Translations under genes and position numbers: made by a program
Notes under the pieces: model-generated
The model's database searches: none
What the model was told of the DNA's origin: nothing
The model's input: the letters and a program-made list of their open reading frames with translations, nothing else
In this document: piece by piece, positions 1 through 9,098 of the stretch
Layout of the letters: every line of letters starts with the position of its first letter
Numbering within the stretch: position 1 is the stretch's first letter
Source of the DNA: Rhodovastum atsumiense
Lineage (GTDB): Bacteria; Pseudomonadota; Alphaproteobacteria; Acetobacterales; Acetobacteraceae
DNA length: 64,000 bases
NCBI RefSeq assembly: GCF_937425535.1
Contig: NZ_OW485601.1
Coordinates: 1,452,501-1,516,500 of the forward strand
Direction of reading: 5' to 3'

Positions 1-1
1 C

Positions 2-337
2 GTCCACAAGATGCTCGACGAGTTCCGCACCGACGTCGACGAATATGTCGACACGATCGCAGAGCGCGTCAGCCAGCTCGGCGCCATCGCGCTCGGCACC
101 TCGCAGGCCGTCGCGCAGACCAGCCAGCTCGCCCCCTACCCCACCGACATCATTGCCGTTGAAGCACATCTGCAGGCCCTGCTCGAACGCACCGCCGTGC
201 TGGCCAACCAGGTCCGTCGCAACATCGACGAGGTGGCCGAGGCCGGCGACGCCAATTCCGCCGATATCTTCACCGAAGTCTCGCGCGGCCTCGACAAGTG
301 GCTGTGGTTCCTGGAAGCACATCAGCGGCAGGGCTGA
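2..337 (+). CDS. dps: Dps-family DNA-binding ferritin-like protein, 3' part only
   Basis: The gene is cut by the left edge of the window; the reading frame is open from base 2 and only the C-terminal 111 or so residues are visible. The piece reads VHKMLDEFRTDVDEYVDTIAER, then a segment with ALGTSQAV and LAPYPTDI, and ends DKWLWFLEAHQRQG, which matches the C-terminal two helices of Dps. Dps proteins form 12-subunit shells that store iron, use hydrogen peroxide as oxidant and coat DNA in stationary phase. The ferroxidase residues lie in the missing N-terminal part, so activity cannot be judged here. The identification is firm from the C-terminal pattern. Confidence 0.9.
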   Translation, partial: VHKMLDEFRTDVDEYVDTIAERVSQLGAIALGTSQAVAQTSQLAPYPTDIIAVEAHLQALLERTAVLANQVRRNIDEVAEAGDANSADIFTEVSRGLDKWLWFLEAHQRQG

Positions 338-359
338 CACCGCCCGTGCTTGCTCCGAC

Positions 360-387
360 GCGGCCGCCCTGGTTAGAGTGCGGCCGC
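360..387. terminator. GC-rich hairpin between dps and parE
   Basis: Two copies of the self-complementary octamer GCGGCCGC (360-367 and 380-387) flank a 12-nt loop and can pair as an 8-bp stem. It starts 22 nt after the dps stop and ends 16 nt before the parE start. There is no following T-tract, so it could be a terminator for dps or a leader structure of parE. Either role is inference. Confidence 0.35.
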
Positions 388-403
388 GGCACGGGAACAC
401 AGC

Positions 404-2392
404 ATGAACGACGATCTGTTCGGTGCGTCTTCCAAGAAGGGGGGGCGCGATTCGGCGGAGTATTCCGCCAAGGATATCGAGGTCCTTGAAGGGCTCGAGC
501 CCGTCCGGCGCCGTCCCGGCATGTATATCGGCGGCACCGACGAGGCCGCCCTGCACCACCTCGCCGCCGAGATGCTCGACAACGCCATGGACGAGGCCGT
601 GGCCGGCCATGCCGACCGGATCGAGGTGCGGCTGGAGAGCGGCAATTTCCTCACCGTCCGGGACAATGGCCGCGGCATCCCGGTGGATCCGCATCCCAAG
701 TTCAAGCATCTCTCCGCTCTGGAGGTGATTCTCACCACCCTCCATTCCGGCGGGAAGTTCAGCGGCAAGATCTACAACACCTCGGGCGGTCTGCACGGCG
801 TCGGCTCCTCGGTGGTGAACGCCCTGTCGGACCTGCTGCAGGTGGAAGTCGCGCGCGACCGTACATTGTGGAAGCAGGATTATACCCGCGGCAAGCCGAA
901 GACCAAGCTGACCAATGCCGGCAGCGTCCAGAACCGCCGCGGCACCTCCATCCGCTTCCATCCCGACCCGCAGATCTTCGGCGACCTGCAGTTCCAGCCG
1001 GCGCGGCTCTATCGCCTGTGCCGCTCCAAGGCGTACCTGTTCCGCGGCGTCGAGATACGCTGGGCCTGCGATCCCGCCCTGATCAAGAAGGACGACACCC
1101 CGGCCGAGGCGGTGCTGCACTTCCCCGGCGGCCTGCGCGACAGCCTGGAAGCCGACATCAACGGCGCATCCCGGGTTGCCCCGATCTGGGCGGGCGAGGC
1201 CGAATTCCCCCTTGGACCGGACGGGCAGAAAGCCGGCCGCGTCGAATGGGCGGTGGTCTGGCTCGATTCGGGGGAAGGCGCGCTCGATTCCTATTGCAAC
1301 ACCATCCCGACATCACAGGGCGGCACGCATGAGGCCGGATTCCGCGCGGCCCTGCTGAAGGGCCTGCGAGCCTGGGGCGAGCAGCGCAACAACCGCCGTG
1401 CCGCCGCCATCGTCGCCGAAGACCTGACAGGCGGCATGGCCGCGAAGCTTTCGGCCTTCGTGCGCGAGCCGCAATTCCAGGGCCAGACCAAGGAAAAGCT
1501 CACCAGCCCTGAAGCCGCGCGCCTGGTGGAATCGGCCCTGCGTGACCGCTTCGACCATTTCCTTGCCGGGGACCCGACCACCGCCGACAACCTCCTCGCC
1601 TACGTCATCGAGCGCGCCGAGGAACGGCTGCGCCGGCGGGAGTTGAAGGATACGCCACGTAAATCGGCCACCCGCCGGCTGCGCCTGCCGGGCAAGCTCG
1701 CCGATTGCAGTGTGGAAGACGCCGAACGCACCGAGATCTTCCTGGTGGAGGGCGACAGCGCCGGCGGCTCGGCCAAGCAGGCGCGTGACCGCGCGACCCA
1801 GGCGGTGCTGCCGCTGCGTGGAAAAATCCTGAATGTCGCAAGCGCTTCGGCCGACAAGCTTCGCCAGAACCAGGAACTGAAGGATCTGATCGAGGCGCTG
1901 GGCTGTGGCGTCGGTGATCGCTTCGACCGCAGCAAGCTGCGCTATGGACGCATCGTCATCATGACCGATGCTGACGTCGACGGCGCCCACATCGCTTCTT
2001 TGTTGATGACGTTCTTCTACCGTGAGCTGCCGGAACTTATGCGAAACGGTCACGTCTTCCTGGCGCAGCCGCCGCTGTACCGGCTGACGCAGGGCGCGAA
2101 ATCGGTCTACGCCATGGACGACGCCGATCGCGACCGCAAACTTCGGCAGCATTTCAAGGCCAATGCCAAGGTTGAGGTCAGCCGCTTCAAGGGCTTAGGC
2201 GAAATGCCGCCGGCGCAGCTCAAGGAAACCACAATGGATCCGATGCGGCGGACGCTGCTGAAGGTGGTCGCCCCGCAGGAAGATCGGGCGCGCACCAGCG
2301 AACTGGTCGAAAGCCTGATGGGGCGCAAGCCGGAGCTGCGCTTCGCCTTCATCCAGGAACATGCCCGGACGGTCCAGGACGTGGACATCTGA
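404..2392 (+). CDS. parE: DNA topoisomerase IV subunit B (ParE)
   Basis: This is the ATPase subunit of topoisomerase IV, which with ParC decatenates daughter chromosomes. At 662 residues it has the length of alphaproteobacterial ParE and lacks the large insertion of many GyrB proteins. The GHKL ATPase motifs are visible: EMLDNAMDEAV (about 56-66), DNGRGIPVD (about 87-95) and GGLHGVGSSVVNALS. The TOPRIM domain follows with FLVEGDSAGGSAKQ (Glu about 449) and MTDADVDGAHIASLL (about 520-534), giving the acidic Mg-binding residues. The C-terminus has the conserved RFKGLGEMPP. The ATG at 404 is the natural start. GyrB is the alternative, but length and the TDADVDGAHIASLL form favour ParE. parC is not in the window. 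Confidence 0.95.
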   Translation: MNDDLFGASSKKGGRDSAEYSAKDIEVLEGLEPVRRRPGMYIGGTDEAALHHLAAEMLDNAMDEAVAGHADRIEVRLESGNFLTVRDNGRGIPVDPHPKFKHLSALEVILTTLHSGGKFSGKIYNTSGGLHGVGSSVVNALSDLLQVEVARDRTLWKQDYTRGKPKTKLTNAGSVQNRRGTSIRFHPDPQIFGDLQFQPARLYRLCRSKAYLFRGVEIRWACDPALIKKDDTPAEAVLHFPGGLRDSLEADINGASRVAPIWAGEAEFPLGPDGQKAGRVEWAVVWLDSGEGALDSYCNTIPTSQGGTHEAGFRAALLKGLRAWGEQRNNRRAAAIVAEDLTGGMAAKLSAFVREPQFQGQTKEKLTSPEAARLVESALRDRFDHFLAGDPTTADNLLAYVIERAEERLRRRELKDTPRKSATRRLRLPGKLADCSVEDAERTEIFLVEGDSAGGSAKQARDRATQAVLPLRGKILNVASASADKLRQNQELKDLIEALGCGVGDRFDRSKLRYGRIVIMTDADVDGAHIASLLMTFFYRELPELMRNGHVFLAQPPLYRLTQGAKSVYAMDDADRDRKLRQHFKANAKVEVSRFKGLGEMPPAQLKETTMDPMRRTLLKVVAPQEDRARTSELVESLMGRKPELRFAFIQEHARTVQDVDI

Positions 2393-2427
2393 CGCGAGGC
2401 CGACGCCGCTTTTCCTCGCCAGCCGAT

Positions 2428-2450
2428 CTGCTTTCGCCGCGCGAAAGCAG
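2428..2450. terminator. Perfect 10-bp hairpin between convergent parE and hup
   Basis: CTGCTTTCGC (2428-2437), a CGC loop, and GCGAAAGCAG (2441-2450) form a perfect stem. It lies 35 nt after the parE stop and 38 nt beyond the hup stop on the other strand. It is symmetric and can serve both converging transcripts. There is no clear T-run on either side. Confidence 0.6.
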
Positions 2451-2461
2451 AACGACGGGAT

Positions 2462-2480
2462 CCAGGGGCGGTGCCCCTGG
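2462..2480. repeat. Single-hairpin member (copy E) of the intergenic hairpin family
   Basis: CCAGGGGC (2462-2469), a GGT loop, and GCCCCTGG (2473-2480) form a perfect 8-bp stem. Read on the minus strand it lies 9 nt after the hup stop and continues as ATCCC, the same tail that follows the third hairpin in the larger copies near 20.9 and 59.8 kb. Only this one module is present here. See the finding on the hairpin family. Confidence 0.6.
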
Positions 2481-2488
2481 CCCTTCCG

Positions 2489-2758
2489 TCAGACCGCCTT
2501 CTTCAGCGTAGGCGAGGCCTTGAAGCGAACGGTTTTTCCCGCCTTCACCTTGATCGCCTCGCCGGTGCGCGGGTTCAGGCCCTTGCGCGCCTTGGTCTTG
2601 CGGACAATGAAAGTGCCAAAGCTGGGCAGCGTGAAGCGGCCGTTCTTCTTCAGTTCCTTGACGATGGCAGCCATCAGGTCGCCCGCGGCGCGGTTCGAGG
2701 CCGTGCCGGTCAGGTTGGTGGACTCCTGGATGACCTGTGCGATGAAGGCTTTCGACAT
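2489..2758 (-). CDS. hup: HU-family DNA-binding protein
   Basis: This is an 89-residue nucleoid protein of the HU/IHF family that binds and bends DNA as a dimer. The start at 2758 (MSKAFIAQVI) is chosen because AAGGAAA sits just upstream and the product then has normal HU length; a longer open frame to 2854 adds 32 residues that match no HU. The DNA-binding arm is visible as FGTFIVRKTKARKGLNPRTG followed by GEAIKVKAGKTVRFKAS. The gene is convergent with parE. It is annotated as HU rather than IHF because the arm and C-terminus follow the HU pattern and only one such gene is seen here. Confidence 0.93.
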   Translation of the reverse strand: MSKAFIAQVIQESTNLTGTASNRAAGDLMAAIVKELKKNGRFTLPSFGTFIVRKTKARKGLNPRTGEAIKVKAGKTVRFKASPTLKKAV

Positions 2759-2965
2759 GCGGTTTGGTTTCCTTCCGCTGTGTGGTGACGGCCGACTCGC
2801 TTTCGGCGAATCGGATGCGGCGTATGATACTCTGACAAAGACGACAAGCAGCAACAGGGGTTTTCCGCAGCAGGGCGGAATTCTTCGTCCTGCACGGCGG
2901 AAACGGAAGCCACACCGGTCCTGTTCGTGGGGATATGGTCATTTTCCGACTGCCCCGAAGGGTCA

Positions 2966-3922
2966 ATGCGCCAGCGCACCGGTTATGAAAGGTTAAGCTC
3001 ACCCGTGCAGACTCCCACAACCGGGCGGGGAGACCTTCCCGCCACCGAGACGGTCAGCCGGCGCTACCAGGATCTTGATCGCTGGCCGGCAACGGATGCG
3101 CTGCTCGCCATGTGGGAAGGCCAGCTCAGCGCCGTTGCGGCGGTGCAGCCGGCCCTGCCGGCGATCGCCGAGGCGGCCGAGGCAGCCCTGCCCCGACTCG
3201 CGCAGGGCGGGCGACTCGTCTACGCCGGCGCCGGGACCTCCGGGCGCATCGGCGTCCAGGACGGCGCGGAACTGCCGCCCACCTTCGACTGGCCGGAAGA
3301 CCGTCTCGTCCTGCTGATGGCCGGCGGCACGCGGGCTTTCACGCAGGCCGTGGAAAACGCCGAGGATGACCGCGACGCCGCCCGAAGCGACGTTGCCGCA
3401 CACGCCATCTCGGCGCAGGACGTGGTCATCGGCATCGCCGCGAGCGGCTCGACCCCCTACACCACCACCGTGATCGAGGCTGCCGCCGAACGCGGGGCCC
3501 TGACCATCGGCATCGCCAACAGTCCGGGCGGCAGCTTGCTGGCCGCCGCCGCGCATCCGATCCTGGTGTCGACCGGCGCCGAGGCGATCGCCGGATCGAC
3601 CAGGATGAAGGCAGGGACGGCACAGAAGGTCGTCCTCAACCTGTTCTCGACGCTGGTGATGCTGCGCCTCGGGCGGGTCCATCGTGGACTGATGGTGGAC
3701 ATGAACGCCCGCAACGCCAAGTTGCGGACCCGCGCCGTGCGCATGCTGCGCGAGCTGACCGGTCGCGACGACACCGCGATCGCGGCGGCGCTGGAAGCGG
3801 CCGGCGGGCGCGTGAAAACCGCCATCCTGCTGCTGCGCGGCCTGGATCGTGCCGCCGCCGACGCCTTGCTGGCCCGCCACGGCGGCCATCTGCATGCGGC
3901 CCTGACGGAGCTGGCGCCATGA
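2966..3922 (+). CDS. murQ: N-acetylmuramic acid 6-phosphate etherase (MurQ)
   Basis: MurQ cleaves the lactyl ether of MurNAc-6-phosphate to give GlcNAc-6-phosphate and D-lactate in peptidoglycan recycling. The SIS (sugar isomerase) fold is marked by YAGAGTSGRIGVQDGAELPP, whose Glu is the expected catalytic residue, by GIAASGSTPYTTTVIEAA, and by GSTRMKAGTAQKVVLNL. The start is uncertain. ATG 2966 gives 318 residues; GTG 3005, preceded by AAAGG, gives about 305, closer to the family norm; an in-frame ATG at 2927 is also open. The stop overlaps the nagA start by 4 nt (ATGA), so the two genes are translationally coupled. Together they feed cell-wall amino sugars to the GlcNAc-6-P pool. Confidence 0.92.
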   Translation: MRQRTGYERLSSPVQTPTTGRGDLPATETVSRRYQDLDRWPATDALLAMWEGQLSAVAAVQPALPAIAEAAEAALPRLAQGGRLVYAGAGTSGRIGVQDGAELPPTFDWPEDRLVLLMAGGTRAFTQAVENAEDDRDAARSDVAAHAISAQDVVIGIAASGSTPYTTTVIEAAAERGALTIGIANSPGGSLLAAAAHPILVSTGAEAIAGSTRMKAGTAQKVVLNLFSTLVMLRLGRVHRGLMVDMNARNAKLRTRAVRMLRELTGRDDTAIAAALEAAGGRVKTAILLLRGLDRAAADALLARHGGHLHAALTELAP

Positions 3923-5049
3923 CCGTGATCCGGGCCGCCCGCCTGTTCGACGGCCAGTCCCTGCACGAGGATTGCGCCGTCTGGCTGGAGGACGCTCGCA
4001 TCGTCGCGGTGCGACCGGGCACCGAGGCCCCGACCAACGCCGAGCGATTGCCCGCCTCCCTGCTGCTCGCGCCGGGATTCATCGACCTGCAGGTGAACGG
4101 TGGCGGCGGCGTGCTGTTCAACGACCAGATCGATGCCAGGGCCCTGGGCCGCATCGCCGCCGCCCATGCCCACGCTGGCAGCACCGCCATCCTGCCCACG
4201 CTGATCAGCGGCACGCGGCCGCAGCTCCAGGCCGCCCTGCAGGCCGCCGACGATGCCATGGCACAACAGGTGCCCGGCATCGTCGGCCTGCATCTCGAAG
4301 GCCCGTTCATCGCCGGCACCCGCCGCGGCATCCATCCGGCCGACGCGGTCACCTCCCTGACCGATGCCGATGTCGAGATGCTCTGCCGCCCCTTCCCTGC
4401 CCCGCTGCTGGTCACGCTCGCACCGGAAACCACCACGCCCGCGCGGATCCACCGCCTGGCGCAGGCCGGAATCATCGTCTTCGCCGGACATACCGAAGCC
4501 ACCTACGAGCAGGTGCTGGCAGGGCTGGAAGCCGGCATCAGCGGCTTTACACACTTGTACAATGCCATGTCAGCCTTCACCTCGCGCGCGCCCGGGACGG
4601 TGGGCGCCGCCCTGGACCGGGCCACGGTCCCGGCCGGCATCATCGCCGACGGGCTGCACGTGCATCTGGCCAGCCTGCGCATCGCCTTCGCGGCGAAGGG
4701 GCCGGATGCGCTGTTCCTGGTCTCTGATGCCATGCCGACAGCCGGCTCGGACTGCACCGGTTTCAGCCTTGGCGGCGAACGGATCCACTTGCACGAAGGC
4801 CGCCTGGTCAATGACGCCGGCACGCTCGCGGGGGCGCACCTGACCTTGGCGGAAGCCGTGCGCGTCGTCGTCCGGGACGCCGGCCTGCCTCTGGAAGCGG
4901 CACTGCGCATGGCCACGGCGACGCCCGCACGCGTCGCCCGGCTGGCCGACCGTGGCCGCATCGGCGCTGGCCATGTCGCCGATCTGGTGGCACTCGACAC
5001 GGGCCTTGCGGTCACTGCCGTGTGGCAGAGCGGGATGCGCCTGCGCTGA
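3919..5049 (+). CDS. nagA: N-acetylglucosamine-6-phosphate deacetylase (NagA)
   Basis: NagA removes acetate from GlcNAc-6-phosphate, the product of the upstream MurQ, to give glucosamine-6-phosphate. The 376-residue protein has the amidohydrolase barrel signature LLAPGFIDLQVNGGGG near residue 55, the metal-ligand motif GLHLEGPFIAG, the histidine segments VFAGHTEATY and FTHLYNAMS, and the catalytic SDAMPTAG. The start overlaps the murQ stop. No nagB (glucosamine-6-phosphate deaminase) or PTS gene is next to it, so the glucosamine-6-phosphate may go back to wall synthesis; that is inference. A multi-hairpin element begins 11 nt after its stop. Confidence 0.94.
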   Translation: MTVIRAARLFDGQSLHEDCAVWLEDARIVAVRPGTEAPTNAERLPASLLLAPGFIDLQVNGGGGVLFNDQIDARALGRIAAAHAHAGSTAILPTLISGTRPQLQAALQAADDAMAQQVPGIVGLHLEGPFIAGTRRGIHPADAVTSLTDADVEMLCRPFPAPLLVTLAPETTTPARIHRLAQAGIIVFAGHTEATYEQVLAGLEAGISGFTHLYNAMSAFTSRAPGTVGAALDRATVPAGIIADGLHVHLASLRIAFAAKGPDALFLVSDAMPTAGSDCTGFSLGGERIHLHEGRLVNDAGTLAGAHLTLAEAVRVVVRDAGLPLEAALRMATATPARVARLADRGRIGAGHVADLVALDTGLAVTAVWQSGMRLR

Positions 5050-5059
5050 AGCGGCGTTG

Positions 5060-5209
5060 GCGGGGCGTTGCCCCGCACCCTACCAGGAGGCTTCGCCTCC
5101 TGGACCTCCACCAAGGGCTACGCCCTTGGAACCCATGACTCTGTGCCGCGCAGCGAGAATGGGATCCAAGGGCCTTGTGGCCCTTGGTGGGTCAAGGGCA
5201 AAGCCCTTG
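5060..5209. repeat. Five-hairpin intergenic element, copy A
   Basis: Five perfect hairpins lie between the convergent nagA and gabD stops. They are GCGGGGC/GCCCCGC (5060-5076, GTT loop), CCAGGAGGC/GCCTCCTGG (5083-5103, TTC loop), CCAAGGGC/GCCCTTGG (5111-5129, TAC loop), CCAAGGGCC/GGCCCTTGG (5166-5187, TTGT loop) and CAAGGGC/GCCCTTG (5193-5209, AAA loop). Hairpins 1-3 read away from nagA, starting 11 nt past its stop. Hairpin 5 starts 8 nt past the gabD stop on the other strand. The 36-nt segment between hairpins 3 and 4 is shared almost exactly with copy C near 36.74 kb. Confidence 0.85.
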
Positions 5210-5216
5210 CCTTGGC

Positions 5217-6662
5217 TTAAGCTTCTGCCTGGGTAATGAACTTCGTGTTCAGATAGGCCTCGATCGCCTCGCTGCCGCCTTCCGAGCCATAGCCGGAATC
5301 CTTGATCCCGCCAAAGGGCACTTCCGGCAGGGCCAGACCGTGGTGATTGATCGACATCATCCCGCTTTCAACGGCTGCGGCGATGGCCGAAGCGGTCTTC
5401 ACCGAACGGGTGTACGCGTAGGAAGCCAACCCAAAGGGAAGACGGTTCGCCTCCGCCACGGCATCGTCGAAGCCGTGGAACGGCATCATCAGGGCAAGCG
5501 GGCCGAACGGCTCCTCGTTCATCACCCGCATCTCGCGCGTCACCCCGGTCAGCACCGTTGGCTCGAAGAAATTGCCTTTGTTGCCAATGCGCTTGCCGCC
5601 CGTGCGCAGTTCGGCGCCCTTCTGAACGGCGTCCTGCACGAAGCCTTCCATCGCCGTCACGCGGCGGGGGTTGGCCAACGGGCCCATCGTCGTGCCCGGC
5701 TGCAGGCCATCGCCCACCTTCACCGCCCTGGCAAAATCGACAAAGCGGCCGACGAAATCCTCGTACACGCTCTCCTGCACCAGGAAGCGTGTCGGCGAGA
5801 TGCAGACCTGTCCGGCGTTGCGGAACTTGTTGGCGGCGAGGATGCGGGCGGCAGCGGCGATGTCGGCATCCTCGAACACGATGACCGGCGCGTGCCCGCC
5901 CAGTTCCATCGTCACCCGCTTCATGTGCGCCCCGGCCAGGGCGGTGAGGTGTTTGCCCACGACGGTCGAGCCGGTAAAGGAAATCTTCTTCACCGTCGGA
6001 TGCGGGATCAGGTACTCGGAAATCTCGGCCGGCACGCCGAAGACCAGTTGCACCACCCCCGGCGGCAGCCCTGCGTCCTGGTAGACCCGGACAAGCTCCG
6101 CGCAGGAAGCCGGGGTTTCCTCGGGTCCCTTCAGGATCACCGCGCATCCGGCCGCCACCCCCGCCGAGATCTTGCGCACGGCCTGGTTGACCGGGAAGTT
6201 CCACGGGGTGAAGGCGGCGACCACGCCGACCGGCTCCTTGACGACGAGCTGGGTGACCCCTTCGGCGCGCGCCGGAATCACCCGTCCATAGGTGCGACGG
6301 GCCTCCTCGGCGAACCATTCGATGATGTCGCCGGCAAACAGCAGCTCGCCCTTTGCCTCCGCCAGCGGCTTGCCCTGCTCCAGGGTCATCAGCCGGGCGA
6401 TGCTGTCGGCCCGCTCGCGAATCAGGGTGGCCGCCTTGCGCATCACCTTGGCGCGGTCATGGGCCGACACTTTCCGCCAGACGGCGAAGCCGCGCTCCGC
6501 GGCCGCCAGGGCCTGGTCCAGGTCCTCCGTACCGGCATGGGCCAGCGTGCCCAGCGCCTCGCCGGTCGCAGGGTTGACCACCGTCAGGGTCTTGCCCGAC
6601 CGGGCTGGCGTCCAGGCGCCGTCAATGAACAACGGGACGGCAGGATAATCTGCGGACGACAT
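5217..6662 (-). CDS. gabD: NAD(P)-dependent succinate-semialdehyde dehydrogenase
   Basis: This aldehyde dehydrogenase of 481 residues most closely fits succinate-semialdehyde dehydrogenase, which oxidises the semialdehyde from GABA breakdown to succinate. Visible motifs are [16 protein letters not shown] (typical of GabD), [19 protein letters not shown] for cofactor binding, [18 protein letters not shown] with the general-base Glu, and [12 protein letters not shown] with the catalytic Cys. The start at 6662 is chosen because GGGGAG lies 9 nt upstream; an ATG at 6671 and an in-frame extension to 6710 are less well placed. It is not in an obvious gab operon: the upstream neighbour on the same strand is phoB. 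Substrate range within the family cannot be fixed from sequence alone. Confidence 0.88.
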   Translation of the reverse strand: MSSADYPAVPLFIDGAWTPARSGKTLTVVNPATGEALGTLAHAGTEDLDQALAAAERGFAVWRKVSAHDRAKVMRKAATLIRERADSIARLMTLEQGKPLAEAKGELLFAGDIIEWFAEEARRTYGRVIPARAEGVTQLVVKEPVGVVAAFTPWNFPVNQAVRKISAGVAAGCAVILKGPEETPASCAELVRVYQDAGLPPGVVQLVFGVPAEISEYLIPHPTVKKISFTGSTVVGKHLTALAGAHMKRVTMELGGHAPVIVFEDADIAAAARILAANKFRNAGQVCISPTRFLVQESVYEDFVGRFVDFARAVKVGDGLQPGTTMGPLANPRRVTAMEGFVQDAVQKGAELRTGGKRIGNKGNFFEPTVLTGVTREMRVMNEEPFGPLALMMPFHGFDDAVAEANRLPFGLASYAYTRSVKTASAIAAAVESGMMSINHHGLALPEVPFGGIKDSGYGSEGGSEAIEAYLNTKFITQAEA

Positions 6663-6788
6663 CGATGGCATCTCCCCACGCATGAGCAAGCAACAGCCAT
6701 GATGCGTCATACCATGCCCGGCGGTCGAGCCGGCGGCGCAGATTATCCTGCAGGTTGGATGGTTCGGCGGGCCCGCGCCGGCGACGGA

Positions 6789-7505
6789 TCAGACAGGCTC
6801 CGTATCCAGCGCGTATCCCGCCGCGCGCACCGTGCGCACCACGTCCAGCTCCCCTTCGGCGTTCAGCGCCTTGCGCAGCCGGCGGATATGCACGTCCACC
6901 GTGCGCGGCTCGACATGGATGTCGGCGCCCCACACCGCGTCCAGCACCTCCTCGCGGGAGAACACCCGGCGCGGATGCCGCAGGAAGAATTCCAGCAGGC
7001 GGTACTCGGTCGGCCCCAGGTGCACCGCACGGCCACCGCGCTGCACACGGTGCGCCGCCTGGTCCATGGTGATGTCATGGAAGCTCAGCGTGCCCTTCGC
7101 CGGCACCGCACCGGCCCGGCGCAGCAGGGCGCGCATCCGCGCCAGCAGCGCATCCATGTTGAAGGGCTTGGTGATGTAGTCGTCCGCCCCGGTGTTCAGG
7201 CCGCGCACCGCATCCTGGTCCTCGGTGCGCGCGGTCACCATGATCACCGGCAGGTTGCGCGTTTCCGAGCGGCGACGGATCTGCCGGCACACCTCGATCC
7301 CCGACATCACCGGCAGCATCCAGTCCAGCAGCACCAGATCGGGCGGCGCCTCGGAAATGCGGGTCAGCGCCTCCTGTCCGTCGGCCGCCTCGTCCACCCG
7401 GAAACCCTGCTTTTCCAGGTTGTAGCGAAGCATCGTCGCCAACGCCGCTTCGTCCTCCACCACGAGCACCAATGGCCTGGCCAGCGACGAGATCAGCTCC
7501 GCCAT
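6789..7505 (-). CDS. phoB: Phosphate-regulon response regulator PhoB
   Basis: PhoB is the OmpR-type response regulator that activates the phosphate-starvation regulon. Residues 1-120 are the receiver domain, with the acidic pair in VVEDEAA, phospho-acceptor Asp61 in VLLDWMLPVMSG and Lys113 in ITKPF. The C-terminal winged helix carries GPTEYRLLEFFLRHP, FSREEVLDAVWG and RTVDVHIRRLRKAL. ATG 7505 is preferred over GTG 7511 because GGGAG lies 9 nt upstream. The gene starts 6 nt after the phoU stop and closes the pst operon. No phoR histidine kinase follows: the next gene is gabD, so the kinase must be encoded elsewhere. Confidence 0.95.
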   Translation of the reverse strand: MAELISSLARPLVLVVEDEAALATMLRYNLEKQGFRVDEAADGQEALTRISEAPPDLVLLDWMLPVMSGIEVCRQIRRRSETRNLPVIMVTARTEDQDAVRGLNTGADDYITKPFNMDALLARMRALLRRAGAVPAKGTLSFHDITMDQAAHRVQRGGRAVHLGPTEYRLLEFFLRHPRRVFSREEVLDAVWGADIHVEPRTVDVHIRRLRKALNAEGELDVVRTVRAAGYALDTEPV

Positions 7506-7511
7506 GTGCAC

Positions 7512-8234
7512 TTACTCCCGTGGGCTGCGGACCACGGCATAGGCCGAGCTGTCCCCCTTGGGCCGCACTTCCGGGATCGGCTCCCCCTTCACCGCATAGT
7601 ACACCATCTCGGCGATGTTGGTGGCGTGATCGCCGATCCGTTCGAGGTTCTTGGCGATGAACAGAAGATGCGCGCAGGGGGTGATGTTGCGCGGATCCTC
7701 CATCATGTAGGTGATCAGCTCGCGGAACAGCGCGTTGTAGATGGCGTCCACCGCCTCGTCGGAGCGCCACACCTCCATCGCGCGATCGGCGTCGTTCTCG
7801 CCCAGCGCGTCGATGATGGATTTCAGGTTCTGCTGCACCAGCTGCGACATGTGCGCGAGCCCGGTGAGCGGATAGGGCATGCTGAACTGGTCCAGCACGA
7901 TGCTCCGCTTGGCGACGTTCTTGGCATAGTCGCCAACACGCTCCAGCTCGCCACTGATCTTCAGCGCCGCGACGATGTGGCGGAGATCCTGCGCCATCGG
8001 CTGGCGCAGGGCCAGCAGGCGGATGACGAACTGCTCCACCTCGCGTTCCAGCGCATCGACCTTGGGATCGGCCTCGACCGCCTGGGCGGCGGCGTCGGAA
8101 TCGCGCTCCAGCACCGCGTCGCAGGCCAGCGCCACCTGGCGCTCCACCATGCCGCCCATATCCGTGATCTGCGTCCGCAGGCGAACCAGTTCCTGCTCGA
8201 AGCTTTTCACGATGTGCTCCGCCATGTCAGACAT
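7512..8234 (-). CDS. phoU: Phosphate signalling protein PhoU
   Basis: PhoU is a cytoplasmic helical protein that links PstSCAB transport state to PhoR/PhoB and keeps the regulon off when phosphate is plentiful. The 240-residue protein shows the two PhoU repeats, each with an acidic metal-binding signature: ISGELERVGDYAKNVAKRS in the first and AKNLERIGDHATNIAEMV in the second. The start at 8234 (MSDMAEHIVKSFEQEL) is preceded by AGGGGG; the open frame extends upstream through pstB in another frame, which is an artefact of GC-rich DNA. It lies between pstB (15-nt gap) and phoB (6-nt gap). Confidence 0.95.
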   Translation of the reverse strand: MSDMAEHIVKSFEQELVRLRTQITDMGGMVERQVALACDAVLERDSDAAAQAVEADPKVDALEREVEQFVIRLLALRQPMAQDLRHIVAALKISGELERVGDYAKNVAKRSIVLDQFSMPYPLTGLAHMSQLVQQNLKSIIDALGENDADRAMEVWRSDEAVDAIYNALFRELITYMMEDPRNITPCAHLLFIAKNLERIGDHATNIAEMVYYAVKGEPIPEVRPKGDSSAYAVVRSPRE

Positions 8235-8248
8235 GACGCCCCCTTTCT

Positions 8249-9079
8249 TCAACCGAAGCGACCGGTAATGTATTCCTGGGTCCGCCGTTGCCGCGGTGCC
8301 GTGAACATCTGCGTCGCGGTGCCCACCTCGATCAGTTCGCCGAGGTAGAAGAACGCGACCTGATCGGCGCAACGCGCCGCCTGCTGCATGTTGTGGGTGA
8401 CGATGGCGATGGTGAAGTCCTGCTTCAGCTCGTCGATCAGTTCCTCGATCTTCAGCGTGCTGATCGGGTCGAGCGCGCTGGTCGGCTCGTCGAACAGGAT
8501 CACTTCCGGCCGGGTGGCGATCGTCCGGGCGATGCACAGGCGCTGCTGCTGGCCGCCCGACAGCCCCATGGCGGAACTGTGCACGCGGTCCTTGACCTCG
8601 TCCCACAGCGCGGCGCGCGACAGCGCCCATTCCACCCGCTCGTCCAGGTCGGCCTTGTTCAGACGCTCGTGCAGCTTCACCCCGAAGGTGATGTTCTCGT
8701 AGATCGTCATCGGGAAGGGGGTAGGCTTCTGGAACACCATGCCGACGCGGCTGCGCAGCTGGTTCAGGTCGACGCCGGCATCAAGAATATTCTGCCCATC
8801 CAGCAGCACCTCACCGACTGCGCGTTGCCCAGGGTACAAATCGTACATCCGGTTGAGGACGCGCAGCAACGTCGATTTGCCGCACCCGGAGGGACCGATC
8901 ATGCCGGTCACCTGCCGCTCCGGCAGGTCGAGGTCGATGGCCTTCAGGGCACGGTTGCTGCCGTAGAAGAAGTCAAGGTTGCGGATGGCAATCCTTGGTT
9001 GATTGAGCACGACCTCGGCGCGCGCCGTCATCGTGCTAATCGCGGGGGGCTGCTGCGTCTCGTTCATGATGTTGCTCAT
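8249..9079 (-). CDS. pstB: Phosphate ABC transporter ATP-binding protein PstB
   Basis: PstB is the ATPase of the high-affinity phosphate importer. The 276-residue protein contains Walker [18 protein letters not shown], the Q-loop region [15 protein letters not shown] characteristic of PstB, the signature [15 protein letters not shown], Walker [14 protein letters not shown] and the switch His in [11 protein letters not shown]. The ATG at 9079 has GAGG upstream. The N-terminal 25 or so residues before the ABC domain are a short poorly conserved lead. It is fourth in the pst operon and presumably under the Pho box before pstS. Confidence 0.96.
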   Translation of the reverse strand: MSNIMNETQQPPAISTMTARAEVVLNQPRIAIRNLDFFYGSNRALKAIDLDLPERQVTGMIGPSGCGKSTLLRVLNRMYDLYPGQRAVGEVLLDGQNILDAGVDLNQLRSRVGMVFQKPTPFPMTIYENITFGVKLHERLNKADLDERVEWALSRAALWDEVKDRVHSSAMGLSGGQQQRLCIARTIATRPEVILFDEPTSALDPISTLKIEELIDELKQDFTIAIVTHNMQQAARCADQVAFFYLGELIEVGTATQMFTAPRQRRTQEYITGRFG

Positions 9080-9098
9080 CAGCAGGGGCCTCGTTGCG

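Noticed and set aside
404-2392. gyrB as the identity of the topoisomerase gene
   Set aside because: Length (662 residues) and the lack of the GyrB insertion favour ParE.
5175-8348. Very long plus-strand open frame (about 1057 codons) opposite gabD, phoB and phoU
   Set aside because: It is antisense to three well-identified genes and its product is His/Arg/Gly-rich without any family motif. This is the usual shadow frame of GC-rich coding DNA.
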